Shown here: in pieces, positions 34,738 through 45,502 of the stretch
Position numbering within the stretch: the stretch's first letter is position 1
How the letters are laid out: every line of letters starts with the position of its first letter
Assembly: GCF_905404315.1 (NCBI RefSeq)
Contig: NC_066275.1
Span: 1,364,001 to 1,428,000, forward strand
Length of the DNA stretch: 64,000 nucleotides
Source of the DNA: Leptidea sinapis
Lineage: Eukaryota; Arthropoda; Insecta; Lepidoptera; Pieridae
Reading direction: 5' to 3'
Position numbers and translations under genes: made by a program
Notes under the pieces: model-generated
Told to the model about the DNA's origin: nothing
What the model saw: the letters and a program-made list of their open reading frames with translations, nothing else
Database searches by the model: none

Positions 34738-35170
34738 TTATTGCTTTTCAAAATACTCTCCTTTACATTTTAAAATTTTTTTTCATGCGATAGAACCATT
34801 TTTTAAAACAGGAGGTCCTCCTAGATAGAACTGAAGGCATGTTTTCTACGTGCTGATTTAACGCTATCACTGCCACTTCGGAATTGGTAAAAGTGAAACC
34901 TCTCATCAAATCTTTGATTTTGGGGAAAATACAGAAATCACAGGGTGCTAGGTTAGGGCTATGTGCAGTATCGGTGACGAGTTGTACTTTTTGTACTTTT
35001 TCGGAAGCTAAAAATGACTTAGTTTTGTTGGCCGTGTGTGAAGAAGCCTTGTCATGTACCTACTAGGAGAATGCGGCTTTTTGGTCGTCTTTCGCGAACT
35101 TTTTTTAACACCCTGGGTAAACAAATGGCCGAAAATTTTTTTTTTTCACAAAATATTGTAAAAATGTCCA
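34738..35170 (-). pseudogene. mariner-like transposase C-terminus (lineage 2)
   Basis: The minus-strand frame is open from about 35057 (HDKASSHTANKTKSFLASEK) through HSPNLAPCDFCIFPKIKDLM and FKKWFYRMKKFLKCKGEYFE to the stop at 34738, about 107 codons. HD and APCDF carry the second and third catalytic acidic positions of a DD34D mariner. Upstream, VKKVRERRPK.RIL (about 35130-35080) belongs to the same protein, but a stop and frameshifts separate it from the rest. The N-terminal half is missing. Confidence 0.82.
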
Positions 35171-35395
35171 TTTTATGTCCCAACTACAGTGTAATTTATT
35201 AGAATTGAAATATTTATTTTTTCCCCTTATTTTGACTCAAATATCGGAATAGAACCCTTATTTTCTATCCAAAATTCACCCGTCATAATATCATATTTTT
35301 TCAAAGTGTGTGTGTTTTACTTTCCTAACGTTTCCTATATTTTTCTGCCTATCAAAAGGCATCAAAAATATGGATTAGAATTAATCAATAAAAAA
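35171..35395. other. AT-rich DNA
   Basis: Nothing recognised. Confidence 0.4.
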
Positions 35396-35750
35396 AACTA
35401 CGTTTAAAAAAACCGACTTCAAAAACTGAAAAATATCAAATAACAATTTTTTTTTATTTTTTACTTTTTAGTGTCAGTTAATAATAATATATAATCAACC
35501 TGATTGAAAACTCCAAAAAGTCGTACACAGAAAACAATCATGTCATCCAGGTAGATGAAAATTTTCATTTAAATAAAACTACTAGGCCAAACTCTGTAAA
35601 TTTTTTATGGGACCAAATGGCATCTATTTTGCATCAAACAAGAATTACGTAAATCGGATCATAAATCTCAGAGTAATCGGTGTACATACATTAAAAAAAA
35701 TATCGATCGAAATGATACCCTCCTCTTTTTTGAAGTCGGTTTAAAATGAA
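35396..35750. mobile_element. F element copy 2
   Basis: ACTACGTTTAAAAAAACCGACTTC at the left, TTTTTTGAAGTCGGTTTAAA at the right (about 35728-35746): inverted CCGACTTC ends. The body includes AATATATAATCAACCTGATT, GGGACCAAATGGCATCTATT and CGGATCATAAATCTCAGAGT, repeated almost unchanged at 63445-63660. Confidence 0.78.
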
Positions 35751-36029
35751 AAAAAAGGATAATTTAACACTGTATTTCCTTTTCACATTTATAAATAGAT
35801 TTGATTAATCGTAATCCATATGTTTGCTGCTGCGAAATAAAAGGTATGAATCTCTATGAACACTCAAGTGATACATGTTATTATAGATATATAATTCTAA
35901 AAGCTTGAGCTTTTAAATTTAAGCAAAATGGTGAAATTGTAAGTAAAGGCATTTTAGTGAGTATCGTTATAATAGTATGTAGATGAACATCTTTTGTATT
36001 TTGGTAGAGCTCACGTGACAGGCATCGCC

Positions 36030-36175
36030 ATGCTGGCTTAATGCCACTGCTTGTGGCGGCGACGTGGGGCGGGTCGTTCCCTTCCCTATAATATGGTCGA
36101 GGGAGGCGATGGCTGGTCCATGCGTTATGCTCGTGAACGGGTGCTGCTTGTGTTATATGATCCGCTCACCGGGAA
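36030..36175 (-). repeat. P-repeat copy 1 (GC-rich)
   Basis: The complement (CACAAGCAGCACCCGTTCAC, GAGCATAACGCATGGACCAG, CCATCGCC) resembles 59228-59306 (CACAACAAGTAGCTGCCATT, CACGAGCATGACGAATTAAC, CAGCAATCGC). Possibly a LINE piece; class unknown. Confidence 0.45.
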
Positions 36176-36584
36176 ATCTGAAGAATGTTTTTTTTATTTC
36201 TTTTATTTTTTCTATATATTTTTTTAAATCAAAGTTATTATACTTTTTATTTCAAATTATGTACATATGACTCAATAATTAATAACGCTATCTATATTAG
36301 TTATTATACTATATTTTTTTTATATATAATACCTAATAAAATGCTCGCATAATGCCTTTATTTTATTTACGGTATGTGTGGATTGATGATGACCTACTGT
36401 ATTTTACTTAGAATATGTACTCAATAACTATAACTATGTTTTTACTTATTAATTTACATTTTTTTTACTTACTCGTGTAGGGCATTTAGTAATTGACGTT
36501 TGTGGATTTTGTTGCATCACTTTGCATATATTTAAATTGAAATCATTCGTATTATTAATTTGAAAATAAGAATCTGTAATATCA
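36176..36584. other. AT-rich DNA, no gene seen
   Basis: Nothing recognised. Confidence 0.4.
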
Positions 36585-36797
36585 TTCAGTTTTGAAAAGA
36601 GCAACCTTAGAGTTTCTTGCTCGTTCTTCTCTAAGGAAATCTGCCTTCCGAACGAGCTGTAAGAAAAAAAAGACATATTTCAAGTGTAATGCAATTTAAC
36701 TACGAGATAAAAATATTTATGTTGGTGTGAATGGGTTGGTTTTTTTTTGACGATCAATAAGTGTCTATTTTGAATAGAAATATTTGAATTTGAATTA
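36585..36797 (+). mobile_element. LINE 3' UTR, TTTGAATT-tailed family
   Basis: AGAGTTTCTTGCTCGTTCTTCTC, CGAACGAGCTGTAAG, and a tail TATTTTGAATAGAAATATTTGAATTTGAATTA. The arrangement is that of a LINE 3' UTR related to, but distinct from, LINE-E. Confidence 0.55.
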
Positions 36798-36934
36798 AAT
36801 ATTATAAGAACCGCAACAACATTAATATGAATTTTAATTGTACTGCGGTGAAAGGGATTACAACGCGGTCAAGCCAAGCCCTTTTCACCTTTCAATGTTT
36901 TTTGAATGTGTGCCCTTATATCAAAGTTCATAAA

Positions 36935-37085
36935 GTCAAAGTCAAACTTTATTGAATAGGCTCAAACTAAGCGCTTTTGAATCGACGTTATAAATATTTA
37001 ATTTAAACTATTACCTACCATATTTTCTGAATAAGTAGAGCTTGTGAGAAGAATATGCAAGAAACTCATTAATGCATAAATAAAT
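36935..37085 (-). mobile_element. LINE 3' end, reversed, with (GTCAAA) tail
   Basis: AAAGTCAAAGTCAAACTTTATTGAATAGGC is the complement of a (TTTGAC)n LINE tail. The following 100 bp (GCTTGTGAGAAGAATATGC) would be its 3' UTR. Upstream limit unclear. Confidence 0.5.
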
Positions 37086-37202
37086 TTCTGTGCATGTGGT
37101 GTCGCACCAGTATAGCACCACCCCATCTCCGGGTTCGGAAACGCTACCACCGACGAAGACCATTGGCCCTGGCAACTTGTTCAACGTGACTGAGGTGGGG
37201 AG

Positions 37203-37888
37203 TACTGTGGAGTGGGCTTACTATGGGGTCATGCTGTTGACATTGATATAGTGTTTGCTCTGCAAAAGAGAGCTGTTCGTGCTATATATCAGCTTGGTTA
37301 TAGACAGTCTCTCAAAGAAAAATTTAAAGAAATAAATATTATGACTGTTTGTTGTCAGTATATTTATGAAAATTTAATATACGTTCCCAAAATTGTCACC
37401 TTTTTGCTCTTAATAGTGATTTTCATTATTATAACACTAGAAATAAGGGATTGCTTGTAACTAATTCTAGTAGGCTTCATAAGATACATAATAGCTTTAA
37501 GGGTAAATGTATACACTTCTATAATAAAATCCCAGCCACTGTTCAGGCATTATCTATAAATAATTTTAAATGTTTTATAAAAAATGGCTCTGTCGTAAAT
37601 CCTATTACTCCACTGCTGAATATCTAAATGATCGGACAGCCTGGGACTAAATTGTGATTATTTTATAGCGATAGAAATGACTGTACAATATTGTATATTT
37701 TTGTTGAAAAGAGCGCAAAAAAAGAATGCTGGGAGTGTTTCTTGCGCCGCTTCTTCTCTCTCAGAGCGCCATTTGTTTCCGAAGCGGTAGTAGTATCTAG
37801 TAGTTATAGTATTAGAAATGAGATCAAAAAGAATTCTAAAGTAATCAATTTTGAGAAAATAAATGCCTTTTATGCCTTTTTATGCCTC
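37203..37888 (+). mobile_element. LINE-E 3' end, longest copy
   Basis: Begins with YTMGLLWG-like coding (GLLWGHAVDIDIVFALQKRA, then VRAIYQLGYRQSLKEKFKEI). It runs to IYENLIYV near 37382, where a one-base loss shifts the frame. The remaining domain (FYNKIPATVQALSINNFKCF) is readable in another frame to about 37580. The 3' UTR ends in AAATGCCTTTTATGCCTTTTTATGCC, immediately next to an RTE fragment. Jockey/CR1-group RT C-terminus; 5'-truncated. Confidence 0.83.
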
Positions 37889-38445
37889 TGAGCGTGTCGA
37901 ATAGGGAAGCGTACCTAATACTCAGAATTACTCAACGGTATTCGCTGAAGGTCATTCAGGTTTACGCTCCGACTTCGACACACTCAGACGAGGAGGTGGA
38001 GGTCATGTATGAGGACATCTCAACAGCCATTCACACTCCTGAGACCCACTTCAACGTTGTCATGAGAGACATTAAAGCAAAGCTGGGCAAACGTAGCGGC
38101 GATGAATTGAGAGTGGGGAACTTTGGTTATGGAAATCGGAACGCCCGGGGAGGTGGAGGATCTAAATAGACAAATCTCCAAGTCATTGACTCGCAATATA
38201 TGCTGCCATAACACAGATTTTGTGAAGGCGGCCATAGAGAGACCGGTGACGGCAGGGACGTTTCGTCTAAGCCCGAACTTTTGAGGGAGATCAAGTATTT
38301 CTACGGACAGTTATACACGACTGCATGGGCACACAACAACAAACAAGGCTGAAGACCCAATACCGGACACTATACCGAAGATATCCCAGACTTCAGCCTG
38401 TACGAGATTAGTACGGAGAGGCACACTGAAATGATCGGGAATAAG
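37884..38445 (+). pseudogene. RTE-clade LINE, endonuclease and linker fragment
   Basis: Plus-strand frame to 38169 reads SNREAYLILRITQRYSLKVI, QVYAPTSTHSDEEVEVMYED and FNVVMRDIKAKLGKRSGDEL, the core of an RTE-type APE endonuclease. The family has GDFNAKLG where this copy has RDIKAKLG, so a catalytic residue is lost. After GYGNRNARG the rest of the endonuclease is deleted. What follows corresponds to the linker before the RT (SLTRNICCHNTDFVKAAIER, TTNKAE..PIPDTIPKI), with stops. Both ends are truncated. Confidence 0.83.
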
Positions 38446-39490
38446 AAAAACCACATGTACGGTGTAGCTAAATTGTATTTTATTGTATTTCGAAGTATTC
38501 TCCGTTCAACTTAATTTAAATTCCATTCGTGAAAACCAATCCGTGCAACCGACGACCCCTATAGCCCAGTGGTTAGTGACCCAGCCTACTGCTGCCTGCT
38601 GAGCTAGAGGTCCCGGGTTCGAATCTCGGTAGGTGCAAACATTTATAATATGAATATAAATGTTTGTTTCCGAGTCATGGATGTTTATAAGTATTTATGT
38701 ATGTTTAAGTAAGTATATTGTATTAAATTTATCGTTGTCTTGTGACTAGAGTACAGGCTGTGTCTAGTTTGGGGCAAGATAATTTGTGTGTGTGTGTCAA
38801 TATAAAAAAAAAAATATTAAAACGGTAATTCCAGTCTGAAGTGGATGTTGACAAAATTGCTGATTTGTACGCTTCCACAGCTGCTTCGGGGTCTTCAAAC
38901 CGTTGACCGCGTAATAAATCTTGCAGGCTAGGGAATGTAAAGAAATCGTTTGGTCTCAGGTCAGGACTGTACGGAGGATGGCCCATCAGCCTTAAGGGAG
39001 CTCGCATTATCGTGATGTAAGATGTTGCGACGTTTCGCGTTATTTTTTCAGAGTTCGGCTATCAGTTCTGGCAAATGAACCGTGATATACCACTCAGCGG
39101 TAACCGTTCTGGGTTCCTGTTAAGGAATTGTAGCAACATGCCCCTTTTTCGATACAAACATAGCCACCATTTTCTTTGACACGCTGCGGGAGCGATCCAC
39201 TTTCGTTGGTTTGACCTCGTCTTCGAAGACCGAAACTGCTGACTGATGTTTTCTTTCAGGTCCGTATGAATAAATCCATGATTTTTTTAATGATGTCACC
39301 TAAGACGATATTATAAACGGTATTTGACGTCCCTCCGATTAAGCGCTGCAGAGTATTCCGGCACCAATCTTCACGAGCCGCCTTTTGCTCTTCGGACAAA
39401 TTGTGGGGAACCCAGCAGGAAACTAGCTTTCTTACACACAGCGCATTATGTAATATCGACTAAATTGCACTCATTCAAATACTGATAATA
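38445..39490 (-). pseudogene. mariner-like transposase (lineage 3), interrupted by a SINE
   Basis: Minus-strand pieces in order: RKLVSCWVPHNLSEEQKAAR (about 39428-39370), SNTVYNIVLGD, then in shifted frames EDEVKPTKVDRSRS, SKKMVAMFVSKKGHVATIP and HHDNASS. Next come PPYSPDLRPNDFFTFPSLQD and LRGQRFEDPEAAVEAYKSAI (to about 38860). After a tRNA-SINE (38552-38815) the tail resumes as DWFSRM and LNGEYFE (about 38550-38480). The family motifs GDESW, HHDN and SPDLAP.DF are all visible though mutated. About 1 kb, many frameshifts, inactive. Confidence 0.85.
38552..38815 (+). mobile_element. tRNA-derived SINE, nested in a mariner
   Basis: The head has A-box-like TAGCCCAGTGGTTAGTGACC (38574-38593) and B-box GGTTCGAATCTCG (38616-38628). 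The body has GTTTGTTTCCGAGTCATGGA and TTGGGGCAAGATAATTTGTG, then an A-rich tail. A second copy lies at 51163-51440 (minus). RNA polymerase III promoter expected within the head. It is not a tRNA gene: there is no closed cloverleaf, and the body repeats in the other copy. Confidence 0.85.
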
Positions 39491-39551
39491 CCCTGAATCT
39501 ACTCGTATGTCACATGACGGTCATCTAATATAATATTTTGCACAGCTGCGA

Positions 39552-39645
39552 TGTTGTCATAGCCCAAATGATTGCGAAACTGAAGTAGGCAGGGCACATA
39601 CCTCGGCGGACAGATGGCCGTTGGGGCAGTAAGGTCTCCTACTTC
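39552..39645 (+). pseudogene. RTE C-terminus scrap
   Basis: CCCAAATGATTGCGAAACTG and CGGCGGACAGATGGCCGTTGGGGCAGTAAGG encode pieces of KLKWQWAGHI.RRTDGRWG seen at 20040-20115; one codon pair is lost. Confidence 0.75.
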
Positions 39646-40017
39646 AAAGTTCAGCTGACATTTCCAGAAAAGAAAGTTCTGCGGATCAGAATCTCTGATG
39701 ATGTATGTCGATCAGATATTATGATGGTAATTAATCATGGAAGTTATAATTCTTGTACAGTTGTTTTAATATCAAGAATTTGTTTTAATTTTCAATTTAA
39801 CCAAATCTACAGAAAACATACAAAATATATAGCAATGTTTACCCAAAAAAACTAAAAAATTAAACCTATCGACTATTAGGCTACCCAGATTAATAAAATA
39901 TAAGTTTTAAAAGAAGATACACTAGTACTTAATACTTAGTGCATAAACATATTTTAATACAACAAGGTAACTGAAAATTAAGTTCTTATTAAATGAGCTC
40001 TTATGATTCAAAATCTG
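39646..40017. other. AT-rich DNA, no gene seen
   Basis: Nothing recognised. Confidence 0.4.
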
Positions 40018-40052
40018 CTGAGGATGCCTCGTGTAGAGGCGGAACACGTGTC
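40018..40052 (+). ncRNA. Hammerhead-ribozyme-like motif, probably a Penelope-type relic
   Basis: CTGAGGA (40018-40024, fits CUGANGA), then a GCCTC/GAGGC stem (40026-40030 / 40036-40040) around loop GTGTA, then GGAA where a hammerhead has GAAA. The palindromic CACGTG and TC (cleavage-type UH) follow. A related sequence on the minus strand at 45503-45545 keeps GAAA. Short palindromic stem III is known for hammerheads of Penelope-like elements. Stem I is not convincing and this copy has lost GAAA, so it is at best a dead relic. Confidence 0.35.
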
Positions 40053-40059
40053 AAATTGA

Positions 40060-40262
40060 TTGGAGACGAATCTTAACGGAATTTCCACTCAGGAAGGCGC
40101 ACAATATTTTGAATTATTATGGATTAGTATATCCGACAAAACTGGTAATAAGTTACGAACTACCCAAACTTGGCTGGAAGTCATAATTCCGGACTTTATA
40201 AGATCTGAAGACTGGCCCTTGTCTAGCTCATATCCAAACCCCTTGGAGTACAATTTATAATC
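40060..40262 (+). pseudogene. Tc1/mariner transposase fragment (lineage 4)
   Basis: The frame to the stop at 40260 encodes KLRTTQTWLEVIIPDFIRSE and DWPLSSSYPNPLEYNL. It matches the AK.TQAWFE..IPDFIRAEDWPSSSPDLNPLDY region of the transposase also found at 47468-48440. It is cut off exactly where a Helitron-like element begins. Confidence 0.75.
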
Positions 40263-40722
40263 AACTAGCTGACCATATAAATTATTTTTAGAGTTAGACC
40301 GTTTCTTGGACATTGCTTTATTTTTCTAAAATAAACGTAGCCTAAGTTACTCCTTATTACATCAGCTACCTGCCAAAAAAGTCGCCGGATTAGCCAAACA
40401 GACAGACAGACAGACAGAAAAAATTTTAAAAAATGTTATTTTGGTGTATGTACCGTATGTGTATTCATAATATACATTTAGTAAAAAACGGTTATTTCAA
40501 TATTACAAACAGACACTCCAATTTTATTTAAATGTATTGATAATTCACAGAATATTTTTATAAATTATAGCCTATGTGTTATTCTGGTGTGTAAGCTAAT
40601 ATTATTGCAAAGTTTCATCAAAATCCATTCAGTAGTGTTTGCGTTAAAGAAGTTCAAACATACATCCAGACAAAATTTCACATTAATAATATTAATTAAT
40701 TAATATTAGGATTTTATTTGAC
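40262..40722 (-). mobile_element. Helitron-like element inserted at a Tc1/mariner fragment
   Basis: Minus strand: begins TCCTAATATTAATTAATTAA, includes CTACTGAATGGATTTTGATG, and ends TATATGGTCAGCTAGTTGA (40280-40262). It contains a (CAGA)5 microsatellite at 40399-40418 and duplicated AT-rich internal parts. Confidence 0.6.
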
Positions 40723-40741
40723 ATGGCCCGCTCTAAGCGAC

Positions 40742-41075
40742 TCGCTGATATAAGACGATAAAAAACGCCTACCTTATCTATTAAACAGCTTGCCTGAGGA
40801 CATCCGACTAGAAACCAGTAAAAGAAAATTTAAAACTAAACTTAAGAAATATTTATTGTCAAACACTGCCTTAAAATTAAAATTAGATTTTTTTTTATTA
40901 TATTTTTTATCAATATTTGTTAATTACAATTGTATAAAATCAATGTTCTAATAAGCATTAATGTATAACAAGAGACTTGATGCTGCAGACAAACTGTCCA
41001 ATCAGTTTTGCGGGACTATGTTAGCTTTTAAGATTCTTTCTGTAAATGATTAATGGTTTAAATAAATAAATAAAG
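40742..41075 (+). mobile_element. LINE 3' end, Jockey/CR1 group
   Basis: The coding end reads YLLNSLPEDIRLETSKRKFK then TKLKKYLL, the usual C-terminus of this LINE group (NSLP..IR....FK..LK..LL). About 170 bp of 3' UTR follows, with tail AAATAAATAAATAAA. Confidence 0.7.
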
Positions 41076-41284
41076 AGTCGCTTATGAAATTGTCAGAACA
41101 AGCGGTGACTAATTTTCCCATGGCAATAGTGCATAAATCCATACACATTCGTGGCCAGACATATTAAAGATCTGCATCAAAGCCAAAGATAGTTATTTCA
41201 CATAGAATTATTTTATGTGTATTGCTTAGACTTCAATAAATACTTATAATTCAGATTAAGATTATATTCTTCTTCTCAATCGGT

Positions 41285-41565
41285 CACTCTTGTCATGGTC
41301 GTGATTGCTAAGATGATGCAACATGAGTCGCCGTTGGTCTCCTTAGTTTTGGGTCGCACTGCCTCCCTCGCGATGCTCCTCCACTTTTGACGGTTTGCAT
41401 CATTGCGGGAGCACTCCACCACAGGTGTCTGGGTCACTACTTTGATCAGATCCGTCCATCGCGTGGGTGAGCGTCCTCGCTCTTTTCCCCTCCATTTGGC
41501 CCTGCACTATCATAAGCTCAATCGATCCTTCATTTCTAGAGATGTGACCAAAAAACTTCAGAAAT
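41285..41565 (-). pseudogene. RTE/BovB-like LINE C-terminus
   Basis: Minus strand: GHISRNEGSIELMI in one frame, then after a one-base shift KERGRSPTRWTDLIKVVTQT and VVECSRNDANRQKWRSIARE, ending AVRPKTKETNGDSC. It matches the GKRSRGRSPTRW.D tail of BovB/RTE-like polyproteins. 5'-truncated at about 41565. Confidence 0.78.
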
Positions 41566-41996
41566 CGTAATTGCACAGTCGACGATAACCTTTCTTTTAT
41601 CTTCAGTTCTTTTAAGATGGAATCGTTGGTTCCGGTTATATGACGTTATAAAAAATAAATGCATTTTTATTCGTACTAATTCAAAACTTATGGCCAGACA
41701 TTTGCAATTTTCATATAATTTTCTGAAGAACACTTTTAAGGATTTACTTTATGCGAGGCATCAGAGCTCATTTTAATTCATGGTAAGAAGTTTAATTATA
41801 CCTAAGTTTAAAATTTCATAAAACATGTAAGGCTTATTTTAATTAAAAGCGCCTCTCATTAATTTACTTTAAAATTAAATTATAAGAGATTTTTCAAAGG
41901 TTTTCTTATTTAAAACTCACTTTTTCTTTCTCCTGGAAGACTCGAGGAATCACAGCAGTTTTGGCAGCCTTTCAGGAAGGTATGTATTCGCTGTTT
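41566..41996. other. AT-rich DNA with a LINE-B-like scrap
   Basis: GAGGAATCACAGCAGTTTTGGCAGCCTTTCAGGAAGG at 41944-41980 resembles the reversed LINE-B tail. Nothing else seen. Confidence 0.35.
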
Positions 41997-42832
41997 TCTA
42001 ACCGACTTCAAAAAAGGAGGAGATCCTCAATTCGTCGGTATTTTTTTTTATGTTTGTTACCTCAAAATTTTCGACTGGGTGAACCGATTTTCATAATTCT
42101 TTTTTTATTTTAAAGCTGGTGCACCCCGTGTGGTCTCATTGTATTTTGGTCCAGATCTGACATTCGCATCCATGAGAAAACTATAAAAGTCTTAAATTAG
42201 CTATACATAGGTATAGCAAAGAGGATGATAAATTTACGAATAACTCAATATCGCGCCAACCGATTTCGATGATTCTTTTTTTATTGGAAAGGATAAACTT
42301 CAAAGATAGTTTGATGAGAGTTTGGTTAGGTGCTGATTACGGAATCCATGACAAAGTAACGGAACTCTTCAATTCTTAGGAGCAAATTAACGATATTCGG
42401 CCGAATCTTATTTATACACCTATTTATACATATTGTTAGTGTATTTCAAATTCACTAAAAATCAAAAAATAAAAATATTAATAACAAAAAACAGCCGACT
42501 TCAAAAACACTACTTCAAAACAGTAGATATAATATGCACTAAAAAGTATAAAAATAATTGCGTATTTTTATTATACAATCTAATTAATTAATCTAATTCT
42601 AGTTCCGATTATTGTAGTTTTTGGAGTCGGTGTCATACAAGATAGGCTTGTAACTACATACATAGTTATAGGTGAGATGTGCTTGAGTTGTGAGGAGGCA
42701 AGAGGCGAGAGCGAGTCGCGGCGGAAGGACACCGATTCCAAAAATGACAATAATCGTAACTAGAATTAGATTAATTAATTAGATTGTATACTAAAAATAC
42801 GTGTGTTTTTGAAGTCGGTTGTTTTTTGTTAA
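41997..42832. mobile_element. F element copy 3, composite
   Basis: Left end AACCGACTTCAAAAAAGGAGG at about 42000, internal CAGCCGACTTCAAAAACACT (42493-42512) and GGAGTCGGTGTC (42631), right end TTTTTGAAGTCGGTTGTTTT (42811-42830). Several F units seem to be fused or nested. A GC-rich inner block (42640-42735) is flanked by GTCGGTGTC and GACACCGATT, an inverted pair. Confidence 0.65.
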
Positions 42833-43389
42833 AAATTTTTTCAAAGAACCTATTTCGTATCATTCTGGAAACAACACGCAATGAAGTTCAGTCTAATGTT
42901 TGATTGTGTGTGATAGAGGGTTTCTTGAAAACCGCAAAAACCTGCGTACTATATAATCAGCATATCAAATTTTTAACAAGATATTTTAAGTACACTTCCC
43001 ACTAACAAAATTGTTATCTCCTAAAAGCATTGGCGTCATTAAAACTACAAAAAATGTATTCCTCTTAAAAAGTCTGCTTGAATTTTATCAACTTTGCAAG
43101 ACACCAACGTCAGCTGAGGCTTTTTAAAAGCAAAACCGCCATTGTTCTCGATCATACTCTATTAAGGCTGTATGCCGTCGGTATTGTTCTGTCAAACTAT
43201 TACAAGACGTTGAATGCAAACAAGTGAACAAAGAAAAGATAAAGGCTCTACCATACGGAGGAAAACGACGTGTCGTTTGTGCTTATAGTATCTATAGTGA
43301 TTATGAAATTTACATTATTAATTGATACAATTTATACAGATGAGAAGAATAAAGAATTCACGTTTCTCCTATTACTTTATTATTGTATT
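42833..43389. other. AT-rich DNA, no gene seen
   Basis: Nothing recognised. Confidence 0.4.
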
Positions 43390-43620
43390 TTACACTAGCT
43401 GTTTTCGCGCGTTCGTGGATAAGATATGAATATTATTGTGAAATTAGTTATGGCGAAAACAATATGCTGACGTACCTGGTATTCCTTAGGGGCCCCCGCT
43501 AGTCCTTTAGGAACTCCTGGTGGTAATGTGCGTCCGACTTCCTTGGAGGTGCGTAGAAAAAGGGTTTTTGCGATGAGAAATTCTTGATTATATATTTGAC
43601 CAGAGTTTTAGTCTTCTGAA
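43390..43620 (-). mobile_element. Helitron-like 3' end with a GC-rich open stretch
   Basis: The complement ends ACGCGCGAAAACAGCTAGTGT (43413-43393), a Helitron-type terminus. Upstream on the same strand about 70 codons are open, including FLIAKTLFLRTSKEVGRTLP and PGVPKGLAGAPKEYQ, followed by GTACGT (donor-like) at about 43476-43471. The frame has no clear start or acceptor. It could be a gene fragment carried by the Helitron or chance. Confidence 0.4.
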
Positions 43621-45183
43621 TCCCTTGCGTAATTATATTATGCGCATTTATGCGTATGTGATGATTTGCGTAAGAACTATATTGCTCAGCGACAATTTTT
43701 GGTTATATTATTAGGCGGCAAACTAGACAACTGCCAATATGTTAACGTCACAGATGAAAATGCGTCGGTTGTCTATGGTATTTCTTTGTCTGCAGGAATC
43801 GTCGACCATATATTAGCCATAACCAAATAACATTAAAAATAATAATTACGCATCCACTAGCATTTATTTAATTTGTGTGTTAGTTACTATAGTTTATACA
43901 TAATAGTTTGAATCAATTCTTGGAATCTTAATCTTCTTATATTTACCAACCCTGTCACTCCGCCAAGACGTAGGTATAAATTTCAAGGAGACCGCTGATT
44001 TACGCTACTGTTCTATTCCTTGTATTATACGATGGAGTAAGAAGGTTAAAAGTAAAGTAAAGTAAAGTAGCCAAACATGATAAACCTACCAAGTTTGGGT
44101 TTATTTGATTTGTCTTAACAAATGAATGACTGGATGATTGCCATGGATGCTATATTGTTTGATCGAAACATGGTAGAAAGCTATTGACGTACATATTATA
44201 CACGATGTTAAGATAGTCAATAAAATAAAAAGTACACATCTATAATGCTATATACCTAATATTCTTTTATATCAAACAAGATATTACTCTAAGAGCTTAA
44301 ATCGCGCATCCAATTTAACTAAAATCGTCTTCCTCTGTATTTATATGTATATATATTCTAGCATCTGGCCTGTGTATACATAATATAAGCCACTTCGTAT
44401 CTTCTTATGTAATACAAACGCAGTCAATGAAAGGAAATCCCTTTTACAGTCAGTAAGAGATAGGTATTGATTTAGATACAGAGGTATCTGAACATTCAAG
44501 AATATTGGTTATATATTGTTTATTGAGATCCAAATGCTTATTGAAGCATTTGTAGTTTAAACCAGATATAACCGTAAATATTTAATGGTCTTCTAGTCAG
44601 GATAAAATTAAATTACAAATAAGGATAATTACAAACTCTTTCAACTAACAATATCGAAGTCAAAGAAAAAAAAGTGATTAAAAAGAATAAAATTAATATT
44701 CTCCGCAAAATTTTGATGTCCGTGCAAAGTTTTTGTTTTTGTCATTTGTCTAAAAATGTATTCAAAATCATAAAGGATCAAAAGTTTCATAATTATAATT
44801 TGCAAGTTTCTTGAAGATATTAATATCTAACGATATGGTAACTTACAATGAAATATTATAAAATTTGCACATTAGAATGTTCTGCATTGCAAACCTAATG
44901 GTCTGGTCTGAATTACTTCCCATAGTTCAAAGTAGGGTATTATTTATCTACTAATATTAGTTAGTGACTTTACTTAATAATACATCACATCCAAATCGCG
45001 AATGTCATGTCGGTAACATCATACAAATACTCTAGAAAATGCTACAACATTTATCAGTTGACAGCAAGCAAGTAAAAATGATTAAAATAAGAACAAAGTT
45101 TGTACAATGGCTATAAACAAATTAAGATGGCTTTATGAAAATATCAATAAAAGGAGAACACATTTGAATATATTTTGATTCAT
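43621..45183. other. AT-rich DNA with (AAAGT)4
   Basis: A four-unit AAAGT microsatellite at 44049-44068. No gene or dispersed repeat recognised. Confidence 0.45.
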
Positions 45184-45385
45184 ATCATCATAATCAGCCG
45201 GAAGACGTCCATAGCTATATGGCCAAATAATGGCCTGCCCAAAAGATCTCCACGACGATTAGTCCTGCGCTGCCCTCATCCAAGGTATTCCGTCATACTG
45301 TCCGTCAAACTATGTGCCCTGCCAACTGCCTCTTCAGTTTCGCCATAATTTGTTCTACATCCGTGACTTTGGTTTCGGACGGATT
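45184..45385 (-). pseudogene. RTE C-terminus fragment
   Basis: TCATCATAATCAGCCGGAAG and GCGCTGCCCTCATCCAAGGT are the reverse of the RTE end (RWMRAAQDRS..., TSSG-stop, TGATGA). AACTATGTGCCCTGCCAACT further right belongs to the WQWAGHI region. Several deletions. Confidence 0.75.
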
Positions 45386-45502
45386 TTAAGATTCATATAC
45401 TTAGAAAATTTCTTGAAGTAGGCGTTACTGTGCGGAAATCCATAACTATCCAAATGATTTGATTTTTCTTTAGTGTTAATTCCGCCAATATTTGTCTTTA
45501 AA

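Noticed and set aside
37090..37200. 5S rRNA-like or structured RNA segment
   Set aside because: GC-rich and reminiscent at first sight, but no internal control region could be matched; possibly LINE sequence.
38552..38640. tRNA gene (A and B boxes)
   Set aside because: The head does not close into a cloverleaf and is joined to a body that recurs at 51163-51440, so it is a SINE.
40399..40418. CAGA microsatellite as an independent feature of interest
   Set aside because: It is an internal simple repeat of the Helitron-like element at 40262-40722.
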